Shown piece after piece: positions 30,180 to 40,251 of a stretch of 64,000 bases of DNA. The position numbers and the translations under genes were made by a program. A model generated the notes under the pieces. The model worked only from the letters and a program-made list of their open reading frames with translations, was not told the DNA's origin and searched no databases. The first letter of the stretch is position 1; every line of letters starts with the position of its first letter. This DNA comes from Thalassotalea sediminis. GTDB taxonomy: Bacteria; Pseudomonadota; Gammaproteobacteria; Enterobacterales; Alteromonadaceae. Location: positions 3,410,001 through 3,474,000 of the forward strand of contig NZ_AP027361.1 of NCBI RefSeq assembly GCF_030295915.1, read 5' to 3'.

Positions 30180-31364
30180 TTAGTCGATGATCTTAGATAC
30201 AACACCAGCACCTACTGTACGACCACCTTCACGGATTGCGAAGCGTAAACCTTCGTCCATCGCGATTGGGTTGATTAGCTCTACAACAAACTTCAAGTTG
30301 TCGCCTGGCATTACCATTTCTACACCTTCAGGTAATTCTACTGCACCTGTGATGTCAGTTGTACGGAAGTAAAACTGTGGACGGTAGCCTTTGAAGAATG
30401 GTGTATGACGACCACCTTCATCTTTAGTCAATACATATACTTCTGATTCGAACTTAGTATGTGGGTTGATTGAACCTGGCTTCGCTAGTACTTGACCACG
30501 TTGTACTTCTTCACGCTTAGTACCACGTAAAAGTACACCACAGTTCTCACCTGCACGACCTTCGTCAAGCAACTTACGGAACATCTCTACACCCGTACAA
30601 GTCGTTGTCGTTGTATCTTTGATACCTACGATTTCAACTTCATCACCTACTTTGATGATACCGCGCTCTACACGACCTGTTACTACCGTACCACGACCTT
30701 GGATTGAGAATACATCTTCGATTGGAAGAATGAAATCACCGTCAATCGCACGCTCTGGCTCTGGAATGTAAGTATCTAATTGCTCTGCAAGTTCTAAAAT
30801 CTTCTCTTCCCATTTCGCTTCGCCGTTCAATGCACCTAATGCTGAACCTTGAATGATTGGTAAGTCATCACCTGGGAAGTCGTATTCTGAAAGAAGTTCA
30901 CGAACTTCCATCTCTACTAATTCTAATAACTCTTCGTCATCTACCATGTCACATTTGTTCATGAATACGATGATGTATGGTACACCAACCTGACGAGAAA
31001 GAAGGATGTGCTCACGTGTTTGTGGCATTGGGCCATCTGTCGCTGCTACTACTAAGATAGCACCGTCCATTTGAGCTGCACCTGTGATCATGTTTTTTAC
31101 ATAATCGGCGTGACCTGGACAATCTACGTGTGCGTAGTGACGTGTTGCTGTGTCATACTCAATGTGAGATGTATTGATCGTGATACCACGCTCACGCTCT
31201 TCTGGTGCGTTATCGATTTGTGCGAAATCGCGTAAATCACCACCGTGAGTTTTTGTTAATACTGCTGAGATAGCAGCAGTTAGAGTTGTTTTACCGTGGT
31301 CAACGTGACCGATAGTACCAACGTTAACGTGCGGTTTCGAACGTTCAAATTTTTCTTTAGCCAC
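30180..31364 (-). CDS. tufB: Elongation factor Tu (copy B)
   Basis: The second EF-Tu gene. Its 394-residue product is identical to copy A, and I saw no base difference up to the start codon. Here the start is GTG with GAGGTAAT upstream, whereas copy A uses ATG; similarity ends there. It is the last gene of the tRNA Thr-Tyr-Gly-Thr-tufB unit, the classical arrangement, about 70 bp after tRNA-Thr(GGT). Identity of the copies is the usual result of gene conversion. Confidence 0.99.
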   Translation of the reverse strand: MAKEKFERSKPHVNVGTIGHVDHGKTTLTAAISAVLTKTHGGDLRDFAQIDNAPEERERGITINTSHIEYDTATRHYAHVDCPGHADYVKNMITGAAQMDGAILVVAATDGPMPQTREHILLSRQVGVPYIIVFMNKCDMVDDEELLELVEMEVRELLSEYDFPGDDLPIIQGSALGALNGEAKWEEKILELAEQLDTYIPEPERAIDGDFILPIEDVFSIQGRGTVVTGRVERGIIKVGDEVEIVGIKDTTTTTCTGVEMFRKLLDEGRAGENCGVLLRGTKREEVQRGQVLAKPGSINPHTKFESEVYVLTKDEGGRHTPFFKGYRPQFYFRTTDITGAVELPEGVEMVMPGDNLKFVVELINPIAMDEGLRFAIREGGRTVGAGVVSKIID

Positions 31365-31434
31365 TTTTAATTACCTCTAAGCAGTTTATAAAAGCTATAG
31401 TTAATAAATGAGATAAATGAAGAATTCAATGTAG

Positions 31435-31510
31435 TGGTGCTGATAGGCAGATTTGAACTGCCGACCTCACCCTTACCAAGGGTGCGCTCTACCAACTGAG
31501 CTATATCAGC
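31435..31510 (-). tRNA. tRNA-Thr (GGT)
   Basis: 76 bases with encoded CCA. Acceptor GCTGATA/TATCAGC, D arm GCTCAGTTGGTAGAGC, anticodon loop CTTGGTA, T loop TTCAAAT. Last tRNA before tufB, matching E. coli thrT. Confidence 0.98.
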
Positions 31511-31528
31511 ACACGAAATTACAAAGAT

Positions 31529-31603
<75 letters not shown>

Positions 31604-31700
31604 AGTATTCAATCAGAATATCCCTGCAAAATTGGTGAAAGAGCGCGTTATCAAAAGGTAACGGTTTGCTCCTCGCCGCACAGCAAATGCTATGCAAAAA

Positions 31701-31785
31701 TGGTGGAGGGAGGTGGATTCGAACCACCGAAGGCGGAGCCGTCAGATTTACAGTCTGATCCCTTTGGCCACTCGGGAACCCCTCC
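31701..31785 (-). tRNA. tRNA-Tyr (GTA)
   Basis: 85 bases with encoded CCA and the long variable arm of tRNA-Tyr. It starts GGAGGGGTTCCCGAGTGGCC; anticodon loop CTGTAAA; T loop TTCGAAT. Corresponds to E. coli tyrU. Confidence 0.98.
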
Positions 31786-31815
31786 AAATTTTTAATCTCT
31801 CTCAAAGAGAATTAA

Positions 31816-31891
<76 letters not shown>

Positions 31892-31910
31892 ACTACATTA
31901 AGTGGTGCGA

Positions 31911-31939
31911 ATTCTAGAGTAATGTTTTGTCCCTTGCAA
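31911..31939 (-). promoter_or_regulatory. tRNA-tufB promoter
   Basis: On the minus strand TTGCAA and TAGAAT are 17 bases apart, followed by TCGCACC, a GC-rich start region typical of stringently controlled stable-RNA promoters. The -10 is about 20 bp before tRNA-Thr(TGT). Confidence 0.85.
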
Positions 31940-32018
31940 TAGGAAAAAACAAAAAAATGGCGTATTTTTGTTGTTTGACGCTTTTTTACCCAAAACGAAC
32001 GGTCATTAACTAATTATG

Positions 32019-32738
32019 TCAGCAGTATTGGCTCATTCCATCGAAGATAAGTGTTGGTTTTACACAATGTTCATGTTCAATAAACTGACTTAAATAATTC
32101 CCATTACCCCCTGTCAGTATTAATTGGGCGGACAACCCACTTCTTGCAATAAATTTTATACCTTGTTCAATCAGGCCTATTGTTGCGACAACAGTGCCTT
32201 GACTAACAGCCATAGAGGTACTTTGCCCTAAATTAACTTCTGTAACCGTTTGCTGCTCGCCGATTACCCTATCCGCATTATCAAACAATGAGGCAGCCTG
32301 TAACGCAATACCAGGAATAATCCAGCCACCCAGATGTTGACCAAATTGATCAACACAATCTAATGTTGTTGCTGTACCTGCATCAACAACAATAACGGCT
32401 TGGTTAGGATAAAAATGCTTAGCGCCTAACATTGCTAACCACCTATCTATACCTAGCGCATTCGGTTTAGCATAACTATTTACGAGACCAGCATACTTTG
32501 AGGGGCTCTGTAAAATTTGAGTTTTAATGCCATGTCGGGTGCAGCAAGTAACCACGTGTTGTAATACTTCTCCGTCTTTAACGCTAGAAATAATACATTC
32601 TTCTATACGATCAAGAGGACACAAGGCTAGTTGCTTTTCCAATCTATCAACCTCAATAACCTTTATGGTTGATAATTGACTGTTGCTGTATAGCGCATAT
32701 TTAAGGCGAGTATTGCCAATATCAATCAATAACTTCAC
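32019..32738 (-). CDS. coaX: Type III pantothenate kinase
   Basis: CoaX phosphorylates pantothenate, the first step of coenzyme A synthesis. 239 residues of the ASKHA fold: DIGNTRLKYAL at the start (phosphate loop), the conserved GIDRWLAMLGA and VVDAGTATTLD in the middle, then GGWIIPG. The start is GTG overlapping the birA TGA (GTGA). The coaX-birA-murB order is common in non-enteric gammaproteobacteria. Confidence 0.97.
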   Translation of the reverse strand: MKLLIDIGNTRLKYALYSNSQLSTIKVIEVDRLEKQLALCPLDRIEECIISSVKDGEVLQHVVTCCTRHGIKTQILQSPSKYAGLVNSYAKPNALGIDRWLAMLGAKHFYPNQAVIVVDAGTATTLDCVDQFGQHLGGWIIPGIALQAASLFDNADRVIGEQQTVTEVNLGQSTSMAVSQGTVVATIGLIEQGIKFIARSGLSAQLILTGGNGNYLSQFIEHEHCVKPTLIFDGMSQYC

Positions 32739-33712
32739 GTTATACCCCGCAAACTAACCTCACCACCAAATATTGGCTGAATTTTACCATCCACTTCGAG
32801 TAGTAATGCACCTTGGTTATTTATGCCACGACATATACCATATGTTTCTTTCGCGCCAGTAATAAGTTTAACCGGTTTGTTTACAAAATGATCGCGCGCT
32901 TTCCAGTCATCAACCATTTCTGTTAATCCTGAACGTTCATGCTGTGATATACGTTGACGTAAACAGTTAATAAGTTCACCAACAAGATGGTTTCTATCAA
33001 CAGGGCGACCATAATGAGTTTGCAGATCAGTCCATTTTTGATCGATTTTTTCGCTGACTTTACTCGGCATGTTAACGTTAATTCCTAAGCCAATTACGCA
33101 ATGACAAGGCTCCATAGCCTGTCCTTCTAGCTCTATAAGAATACCAGCAAGCTTTGCTCCATCAAGATAAACGTCATTAGGCCATTTTAGGGCAACATCT
33201 AAGTTACATGTATTTTTTAGTGCATCACTGACAGCTAAAGCAGCCACCATACTCAATCCCATTGCAGCAGACATTCCTTGTTCCAAATACCAGTACATTG
33301 ACATATATACATGAGAACCAAACGGTGAAACCCATTCCCGTCCACGCCTTCCGCGACCAGCACTTTGATACTCAGCCACACATACCTGACCACGTGTCAG
33401 TTGATTTGGGATCCTGCGCATCAAATAGCTATTCGTTGAATCTATCATGACATTAACGTCAACTTTAGTGCCCAAAAATGGCTTAGCTACATTGGTTAAA
33501 ATAGTCGACTTATCTAGTAATTCAATCGGTTGTGCAAGTCGATACCCTTTACCACTTACACGAAAAACATCAACACCTAAGTCACTCAAACCACTAATAT
33601 GTTTAGACACTGCTGCTCGACTTATACCCAACATATCACCTAGCGCCTGTCCTGATACGAACCGCCCTGCGGCGAGTGCAACTAATATTTGCTCTTTAAT
33701 TAAACTCGCCAT
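32735..33712 (-). CDS. birA: Biotin ligase / biotin operon repressor BirA
   Basis: BirA attaches biotin to the acetyl-CoA carboxylase carrier and, as biotinyl-AMP complex, represses biotin genes. An N-terminal winged helix-turn-helix (SGQALGDMLGISRAAVSKHI) makes it the bifunctional type. The catalytic domain has GRGRRGREWVSPFG (biotinyl-AMP loop) and LKWPNDVYLDGAKLAGILIE. The ATG at 33712, 2 bp after the murB stop, gives 325 residues; a GTG 12 bp upstream overlapping murB is possible. Neither has a strong ribosome-binding site, suggesting coupling to murB. Confidence 0.95.
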   Translation of the reverse strand: MASLIKEQILVALAAGRFVSGQALGDMLGISRAAVSKHISGLSDLGVDVFRVSGKGYRLAQPIELLDKSTILTNVAKPFLGTKVDVNVMIDSTNSYLMRRIPNQLTRGQVCVAEYQSAGRGRRGREWVSPFGSHVYMSMYWYLEQGMSAAMGLSMVAALAVSDALKNTCNLDVALKWPNDVYLDGAKLAGILIELEGQAMEPCHCVIGLGINVNMPSKVSEKIDQKWTDLQTHYGRPVDRNHLVGELINCLRQRISQHERSGLTEMVDDWKARDHFVNKPVKLITGAKETYGICRGINNQGALLLEVDGKIQPIFGGEVSLRGIT

Positions 33713-33714
33713 AA

Positions 33715-34740
33715 CTATTGACACTCAGACATTGATGTCAGCCCTAAATGATTGACGAACCTTACTTCCGGCTCTAGCAAAATATTAAAGCTATCGTCGA
33801 CTTTATTCATCACTATCGTTGCTAGTTCTACAATTTTATTACCGGCCATACCATCATAATTAATAAGCACCAAGGCTTGTTTTTCATGAACACCAACACC
33901 ATCAAGGCGAAAGCCTTTTAAGCCAGCCTTTTCAATTAACCATCCTGCGGCAAGTTTGTATGTATTGTCATTCATTTTATAACTTGGCATATGAGGATAT
34001 TTGGCGATTAAAGCTTGATATTGCGCCTGCTCAACAATTGGGTTTTTAAAAAAACTTCCTGCATTGGGCAATTTACTGGGATCTGGTAACTTACTCTCAC
34101 GAATTTCGATTACTCGTTGCATCACATCAGCTGCAGTGACATTATCTTGTTCAAAATTAAGGCCATTGTAAGAAAGCTTAGCCGTAAAGGTTTTCGACAA
34201 TTTAAAGGTAACTTGTGTAATAACTCCTTTACTTTGCAACGTGTTTTTAAAAATACTTTCGCGGTATGAAAACTGACAATCGCTATGTTCGAGTTCGATA
34301 ACTTTTTGCTGAGCAAAATCAAACCACGATACAGCGTGCACAACATCTGAAAGCTCTACACCATAAGCACCAATATTTTGCACTGGCGCTGCGCCTACAC
34401 TGCCAGGAATTAGTGCTAGGTTTTCAATACCGTAATAGCCATTAGCGACACAATAGGTGACCAATTGATGCCAATTTTCACCACAACTTACCGTTAACAA
34501 TACGTAATCACCTAGATCTCGCGTCGATTTTCCTAGAAACCGAGGGCGAATTATCGCGGGGGTATCTGTGTCTACAAAGAGAGTATTACTCCCTTCACCT
34601 AACAGGTAAAAATTTCCCTGACAAGCAGCATATGCTAATTTAAATTCTTCGAGATTAGCAGGTTCAAAATACTGCGGGCACGAAGCAGGTACACCTAATG
34701 TATTGTGCTCAGATAAAGTAAAAGGTTGAAAGCTTTGCAT
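33715..34740 (-). CDS. murB: UDP-N-acetylenolpyruvoylglucosamine reductase
   Basis: MurB reduces the enolpyruvyl group to make UDP-N-acetylmuramate for peptidoglycan. 341 residues (E. coli 342), type I. The FAD domain has LGEGSNTLF and NLALIPGSVGAAPVQNIGAY; the substrate domain has the catalytic serine in PNAGSFFKNP and the C-terminal Glu in EPEVRFV. First gene of murB-birA-coaX. Confidence 0.98.
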   Translation of the reverse strand: MQSFQPFTLSEHNTLGVPASCPQYFEPANLEEFKLAYAACQGNFYLLGEGSNTLFVDTDTPAIIRPRFLGKSTRDLGDYVLLTVSCGENWHQLVTYCVANGYYGIENLALIPGSVGAAPVQNIGAYGVELSDVVHAVSWFDFAQQKVIELEHSDCQFSYRESIFKNTLQSKGVITQVTFKLSKTFTAKLSYNGLNFEQDNVTAADVMQRVIEIRESKLPDPSKLPNAGSFFKNPIVEQAQYQALIAKYPHMPSYKMNDNTYKLAAGWLIEKAGLKGFRLDGVGVHEKQALVLINYDGMAGNKIVELATIVMNKVDDSFNILLEPEVRFVNHLGLTSMSECQ

Positions 34741-34826
34741 AGTGCGTGAAAGTTAAAGATTTGAGGTAGTGTAATAAAAAATGACAGATGAAGAAATGTT
34801 TAAACCTGTTAAAGGTAAAATTACTA

Positions 34827-36986
34827 TTAGCCTTGTTTCCTCAACGGCAACTTAATGATATTAGCCATATCATTGTAATATTTATTATGGTATTTGTCGG
34901 GGTCAATGTTTTCACTTTGATTAATCACCACACCTTGAACAGGCGCGTTTGCTTGTTTTAATAGTCTTAGTCCTGACGATATTTGGTCTCGTTTAGTTTT
35001 TCCACCATGAACAACATACAGTACGCTGTCAACATTACGCGATATAATCACTGCATCACTTACAGCGTTAACAGGTGGCGTTTCAATAATGATTCGATCA
35101 TAAAAATTACCAAAAACTTTAATCAACATATTAAAGCGTTTCATTGATAAAAATGCTAAAGGGTTAGCCGGTGTAATACCTGACGTTAGAATGTCTAACT
35201 TGACATGACTATCTCTGATAATACATTCATTAATTTGATGTGTTTTAGCAAGTAAGTTTGAAAGCCCTGGTCTGTGTGGCTCTAAATCTAAATTTTTATA
35301 AACCGTTGGGTGACGCATATCCGCTTCTATCAGCAATACTTTTTCCATTTCACTAAAAGAACGTGCGAGTTGTAATGCCACCGTTGTTTTTCCTTCATTT
35401 GGTAAAGATGACGTAATGGCAATAACTTTCGGCGGTTTTTGTTCTGAATTGAACAATAGTGCTGTTCGCAAGGTTCTGACTGCTTCAAGAAATCGATTAT
35501 CAGTATGATAACCTGGCTCCTGCGATTTCTTTGTCTTCGTTTTAAACTTAGGTAGCACGGCAAGTACAGCCGCATCGGTAAACGATTCGAGTTTGCGACG
35601 AGAATTTAACGTATCCATTAACAACTCACGCATAATGACAACAATAGAAATTACCGCAAAAGCTAAAATAAAGCTCATGATAACCATTAACGATCGGTTG
35701 GGTGCCGCTTTATGTTTGGGCGTAATGGCTTTATCAATAAAACGAACATAAAAATTCGCTTTATAATTTCCCATGGCATCGGCCTCTTTAAGGCGTACCA
35801 AATAGTTGCTATAAAGTTCTTTGTTGGTATCAACTTCACGCTCTAATTGTGAGAATTTATTTTGTAATCGCGTTAACCTTAAATACTGCTGCTTTGCTTC
35901 TTCTAAGCGTTGGTTCATGCCCTTAACTTTCTCAAGCGCATTTAAGTAACCTTTTTCTAGACTCATCACAAGTTCAGAAACAGTTTCAGTCATATTTGTG
36001 CGAATGGCATCAAGATCGGCTTGCGCGACGATTCTTTTTGGGTGTTTAGGGCCATATCTTTGTGACAGTTCATTAAGCTTTCGCTCCGCACGTTCCTCGT
36101 TCACTCTTAATTGGCTAAACGCAGGCTTGTTGGTGATTTCTTGTAATTCTAATAACTGATCAATGCTGTTCTTATGTTTTTGCACATAGTCATAAGTCAC
36201 TTTAAGATCATCAACTTCTTTCGACATTCTTAATGCAGCGGAAGTTAACTCAGTGAGTTCTGCCGAAACGAGTCCTGCAACACCTCGAATATCAACAATA
36301 CCTTGCTCTTCTCGGTAGGCTTGTAATGCTAATTCAGACGCCTCTAATTTTCTACCAAGCTGTTCAAGTTGATCAACGAGCCATTGAGATGTTGACTCCT
36401 TTGAAGCACGGTGAATTTCATCTTGATAATGCAAATATGTTTGCCCTATTTGATTGGCAACCTGTCGAGATAATTCGGGAAAATACGACGTAAAGGTAAT
36501 TTTGACTAATTCTGTACCGGGGATAGGGGAAATCTTTAATCGTTTGTGAAACTCTGCTACCACCTGTTCGATTGAGGGCGCCTCTTTCTTTCGGCTTAAT
36601 TCAGCAAGAAAACCTAACTTATCATTGAATTTACCACTGTTAAATTCTTCATGTTCTGTCAGGTTGAGTCTTGTTATGACGCGCTCTGCAAATTTCCTAG
36701 AACGCAGCAGTTCATATTGTGTTTGAATTTGTTCTAAACTGGCGCTCGATTCATTAAAAGCATCATTTATCGACAGCGTATTACTCGGTTTGTTGCTACC
36801 AATTTGTAAAATTGCACTCGCTTGGTATGAAGGTTTGAGTAGCGATGAATAAAAAGCAACGATACAAGTAACAACTAAAGTTAAACACACAATTTTCCAG
36901 CGCCTAGTCCATAATGGGCTAAACACCTCTTTCAGTGCGACTTCATCTTGCACTGTATTTATATGTGTTACATCATTGTTTATCAA
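34827..36986 (-). CDS. Polysaccharide chain-length/tyrosine autokinase (Wzc-like)
   Basis: An inner-membrane protein combining a Wzz-type periplasmic domain with a cytoplasmic bacterial tyrosine kinase. Two membrane segments (about residues 30-50 and 435-455) flank a large coiled-coil-rich region. The kinase has Walker A SSLPNEGKTT (about 525), Walker A' VLLIEADMRHP (about 550) and Walker B RIIIETPPV (about 635). The tail KYHNKYYN carries three tyrosines. In most BY-kinases the A' and B motifs have Asp where this protein has Glu. The start is a TTG overlapping the OPX gene stop (TTGA); no better start is seen. It should control polymer length or export with the two upstream genes. Confidence 0.88.
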   Translation of the reverse strand: MINNDVTHINTVQDEVALKEVFSPLWTRRWKIVCLTLVVTCIVAFYSSLLKPSYQASAILQIGSNKPSNTLSINDAFNESSASLEQIQTQYELLRSRKFAERVITRLNLTEHEEFNSGKFNDKLGFLAELSRKKEAPSIEQVVAEFHKRLKISPIPGTELVKITFTSYFPELSRQVANQIGQTYLHYQDEIHRASKESTSQWLVDQLEQLGRKLEASELALQAYREEQGIVDIRGVAGLVSAELTELTSAALRMSKEVDDLKVTYDYVQKHKNSIDQLLELQEITNKPAFSQLRVNEERAERKLNELSQRYGPKHPKRIVAQADLDAIRTNMTETVSELVMSLEKGYLNALEKVKGMNQRLEEAKQQYLRLTRLQNKFSQLEREVDTNKELYSNYLVRLKEADAMGNYKANFYVRFIDKAITPKHKAAPNRSLMVIMSFILAFAVISIVVIMRELLMDTLNSRRKLESFTDAAVLAVLPKFKTKTKKSQEPGYHTDNRFLEAVRTLRTALLFNSEQKPPKVIAITSSLPNEGKTTVALQLARSFSEMEKVLLIEADMRHPTVYKNLDLEPHRPGLSNLLAKTHQINECIIRDSHVKLDILTSGITPANPLAFLSMKRFNMLIKVFGNFYDRIIIETPPVNAVSDAVIISRNVDSVLYVVHGGKTKRDQISSGLRLLKQANAPVQGVVINQSENIDPDKYHNKYYNDMANIIKLPLRKQG

Positions 36987-37492
36987 AAGAAACTTTGCTC
37001 TATTTCAATTATGTCGTCAGGTAATATTAAGGTCGCAACATCGGCGTTTAATAAAACCGTTTTTCCATTTACAACTCTGGTTATTTTCCATTGTGTTTTA
37101 GAGGCTCTCGCCGCTAAGCCTCCGGCTATTGCAATAGCTTTATCCAAGGTTAGATCATCTTGAAAAGGATAGCCTCCAGGCATCTTAACCTGACCATGAA
37201 TAAAAAAGGGCCGATATTCAACAATTGACACGCTCACTTGAGGGTTGATCAGATAGTCGCCTAGTAATCCTTTTTTAATTTTTAATGCTAATTGCTTAGT
37301 CGTTAAACCATGCACATGTAATTCGTTTAAGAACGGGAAGGTTATCTTGCCAGACTTGTTTATTCTTACTTTAGTTGTTAAGTCAGGTTCATTGTAAACC
37401 GTAATTGCAATACTATCACCAGAGCCTAGTTGATAGTCCGAAGCGTTCGCAAAACTCGTATAAATTAACAGTAAAACAACTAAAAATCGCAT
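36983..37492 (-). CDS. Polysaccharide export (OPX/Wza-like) protein
   Basis: A small exopolysaccharide export protein of 169 residues. The ATG at 37492 gives a signal peptide (MRFLVVLLLIYTSFANA) and removes an overlap with the upstream gene. The poly_export domain starts YQLGSGDSIAITVYNEPDL, and an SLBB-type segment begins near FFIHGQVKMPGGYPFQ. There is no lipobox and no C-terminal membrane helix as in Wza, so it is the short type and may need a separate outer-membrane partner, possibly the next gene upstream. Confidence 0.88.
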   Translation of the reverse strand: MRFLVVLLLIYTSFANASDYQLGSGDSIAITVYNEPDLTTKVRINKSGKITFPFLNELHVHGLTTKQLALKIKKGLLGDYLINPQVSVSIVEYRPFFIHGQVKMPGGYPFQDDLTLDKAIAIAGGLAARASKTQWKITRVVNGKTVLLNADVATLILPDDIIEIEQSFF

Positions 37493-37508
37493 ACTTTTTA
37501 TCCAATAG

Positions 37509-38687
37509 TTAAATGGTAACATTAATACCAATAGAAATACTATTTCGCTGATACTCAAATGTGGACTTTGTCGAACGTAGATCCTTCATTTGATATTTCA
37601 AAAATAAACGCAACTCTTTTGACAAGTGATAATCAAGCTTAATGGCTGAATTTAGATAATCTTCTTTTTGCTTTTGAGCCTCAAATGTTACCTGCTCTTG
37701 GTTAAAGCCAATACTAGCTGACAAGGAAATATACTCTGACCATTCATTTGTCAAAGTCATCATATGCTTATCGACTAATCGGTAGCTGTTATTTAATCGA
37801 TTCGCTTCAGCGAAGTCTCGCTCTGAGGTTAGATTAAATGTTAACGACTCTACAGGTGACCAGTACCAAGATACTCGCCACTTGAAGGCATCATCATTTT
37901 CAAAGGTAGATTGTTTGAACGTAATATTTTGATAACCCAAAAGCATAGAAAGCTGATTAACCGCTGACTTAGGCCACTTTCCACCAATAAGCGCAGTATA
38001 TTTTTGCTTGTCATAAATAGCTTGGTATTCATATTCAAGTTGTTCAAATTCCAAGGCGGCACTTAACATGGTGCCACCGTCAAGTTGGTAATCGAAAGAA
38101 GCCTTGCCATAAATGTTGCTATTATCAAGCTGTTTAGTGACTTCTCGCCGCGTTTGGTACTTATTGTTACTTATCCCAAATGCGACTTCTAAAAGGGCAA
38201 CTGAGGCACCACCATATTGGAGCCCCATCGAAATATCGGACAGTTGCCTTTTATCACCTTTGTTAAGCATTTCAGCGTTAGCTAAAGATAACCCTGTTCC
38301 TCTTAATTCATATTGTTGTTGGTGATTAGCGCGAATAAAAATCGTTTTATTATCTGCGAAACGCATCATATATTGAGGGGAAATAGACACATTCGTATGG
38401 TCGTCCTGTTCAAACTCATCATACTTTGTGAGGGTTGTTTTAACGTCTAAAGAGAGTAAATGCCTATTGTTTACAACTTGCAGAAACAATTCCGGTGACA
38501 AAGCCCAATAATTTGTACTGTGTTCATTGACGTCGTCAAATAAGAAGTTATCAATCCTACCTACTTCACCATTTATTGCTAAATTAAACGTGTTGCCAAC
38601 AGGTAAATTTTTAGAAGAAGTTGCTAAAGTAGTAAACGAACATAGCGCTAAACTACCAATAAAAAGGAGATGTTGCTTACGGTTCAT
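37509..38687 (-). CDS. Outer-membrane beta-barrel protein of the export set
   Basis: 392 residues with a signal peptide (MNRKQHLLFIGSLALCSFTT, cleavage near LATS). The rest alternates hydrophobic and polar residues with many aromatic strand ends, ending in the hydrophobic-aromatic pattern RNSISIGINVTI, as expected for a transmembrane beta-barrel. No family motif is recognised. Position as first gene, 16 bp before the OPX gene, suggests the outer-membrane channel of the same export route (comparable in place to EpsL-like barrels). Function inferred from context. Confidence 0.7.
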   Translation of the reverse strand: MNRKQHLLFIGSLALCSFTTLATSSKNLPVGNTFNLAINGEVGRIDNFLFDDVNEHSTNYWALSPELFLQVVNNRHLLSLDVKTTLTKYDEFEQDDHTNVSISPQYMMRFADNKTIFIRANHQQQYELRGTGLSLANAEMLNKGDKRQLSDISMGLQYGGASVALLEVAFGISNNKYQTRREVTKQLDNSNIYGKASFDYQLDGGTMLSAALEFEQLEYEYQAIYDKQKYTALIGGKWPKSAVNQLSMLLGYQNITFKQSTFENDDAFKWRVSWYWSPVESLTFNLTSERDFAEANRLNNSYRLVDKHMMTLTNEWSEYISLSASIGFNQEQVTFEAQKQKEDYLNSAIKLDYHLSKELRLFLKYQMKDLRSTKSTFEYQRNSISIGINVTI

Positions 38688-38873
38688 ATGCGATAATCTT
38701 ATTATTGTTTTTAAACTAAAAGGCCATTATTTTTAGTATTGCTTGCCAAAAACATCCATATTACCAAAGCACTTAAAAGTAACATTTTTGTTACATTACC
38801 TTTTTAACAAAAATAAAGCAAAAAATGCATTAAAAATATGCACCTTTACACTGTTCACATTAATTACCACTCA

Positions 38874-38902
38874 AAAAAATACCGCCTTATGGCGGTATTT
38901 TT
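38874..38902 (-). terminator. argA terminator
   Basis: On the minus strand AAAAATACCGCC and GGCGGTATTTTTT pair around ATAA, with a T-rich tail; it overlaps the last bases of argA. It probably ends the whole arginine transcript. Confidence 0.9.
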
Positions 38903-40211
38903 AAATTGACTTGATGAGTACTTGCGACTTTCGTTGAAAGTTATACATTTGCTTTTTACCTTCCGGGAGTTTATCTAGCGGTTGTTCTATAAAACCCTGC
39001 TCCATAAACCAATGACCACTTACAGTCGTAAGAACAAAAAGTGACGTTAAACCTTTTGCTTTAGCTCTTAACTCTAATTCACTCATTAAACGTTCACCAC
39101 GATTACCATTGCGGTAGTCAGGATGTATTGCAACACAAGCGATTTCACCAGCACTTGCCTCTTTATATGGGTACAACGCTGCACATGCAATAATGACGTC
39201 TTCTTTTTTTATCACCGTAAAGCGATGAATTTCAACCTCTAGTAATTCACGGGAACGCTTGACTAAGATACCTTCTTGTTCAAGCGGCGCAATAAGCTCA
39301 ATGATCCCACCAACATCATCAATGCTTGCAGTACATATTTGTTCTTTGTGATCTTTAGCGATTAGTGTACCAGCGCCATCACGCGTAAAGAGTTCTTGCA
39401 GTAAAGCGGTATCACTTTGATAACTGACACAGTGACAGCGTTCAACACCATTTTCACCACAAGAAATTATCGCACGAAGTAGTAATTGACGAACATGGCA
39501 ATCATTTTCGTCTAATAACGTTTTGACGGTGCGAACACTACAACTGCGTATGAGTTTACCTTCAGAATCAGTTAAACCTTCATCTTCGGTGAAGGTGATA
39601 AGTTTATCAGCTTCTAAAGCGATTGCTGTTTGCGTGGCAACATCTTCTAAGGCTAAATTAAAAACCTCACCTGTTGGTGAGTACCCTATAGGCGATAATA
39701 AAACAATTGAGCCATATTCCAGCTGCTGTTGAATACCTTCTGCGTCGATGCGTCTTACTTTACCTGTATATTTATAATCAACACCGTCACGCACTCCCAT
39801 AGGTTTAGCGATGACAAAATTCCCCGTACTAACACGAATTTGTGAACCATGCATTGGAGAGTTTGCCAGCCCCATTGTAAGTAACGCTTCAATATGAAGG
39901 CGCATTGAGCCCGTAGCGTCTTTTACCGCAACTAACGTTTCAGCATCTGTAACCCTGACGTTATTTTCAATAATACGCTCAATACTTCTTCGTGCCATGC
40001 GGTCTTCTATCTGTGGTCTAGCACCGTGTACAACAACCAAACGCATACCAAGACTTCGCATTAACGCGATATCATGAATAATATTCGCAAAATTTGGGTG
40101 CGTTACGGCTTCACCACCAAACATAAGCACCACAGTTTTACCACGGTGCGCGTTAATATAAGGTGCAGCGTTTCTAAACCACTTAACGTAACTTAATTCG
40201 TTATTTTCCAT
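38901..40211 (-). CDS. argA: N-acetylglutamate synthase
   Basis: ArgA acetylates glutamate, the first committed step of arginine synthesis. 436 residues (E. coli 443). The N-terminal amino-acid-kinase-like domain (VVLMFGGEAVTHPNF, LRLVVVHGARPQIE) binds arginine for feedback control; the C-terminal GNAT domain has ACVAIHPDYRNGNRGERLMS. It lies 40 bp after argH, which itself carries another GNAT domain, so the window encodes two potential synthases. Confidence 0.97.
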   Translation of the reverse strand: MENNELSYVKWFRNAAPYINAHRGKTVVLMFGGEAVTHPNFANIIHDIALMRSLGMRLVVVHGARPQIEDRMARRSIERIIENNVRVTDAETLVAVKDATGSMRLHIEALLTMGLANSPMHGSQIRVSTGNFVIAKPMGVRDGVDYKYTGKVRRIDAEGIQQQLEYGSIVLLSPIGYSPTGEVFNLALEDVATQTAIALEADKLITFTEDEGLTDSEGKLIRSCSVRTVKTLLDENDCHVRQLLLRAIISCGENGVERCHCVSYQSDTALLQELFTRDGAGTLIAKDHKEQICTASIDDVGGIIELIAPLEQEGILVKRSRELLEVEIHRFTVIKKEDVIIACAALYPYKEASAGEIACVAIHPDYRNGNRGERLMSELELRAKAKGLTSLFVLTTVSGHWFMEQGFIEQPLDKLPEGKKQMYNFQRKSQVLIKSI

Positions 40212-40251
40212 TTGTGTCTATCACTTCATCAACCAAGAAACATGTCTTAGA

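Noticed and set aside
32735..33724. GTG start 12 bp upstream for birA
   Set aside because: It overlaps murB and adds four residues without family support; the ATG right after the murB stop is preferred, though not proven.
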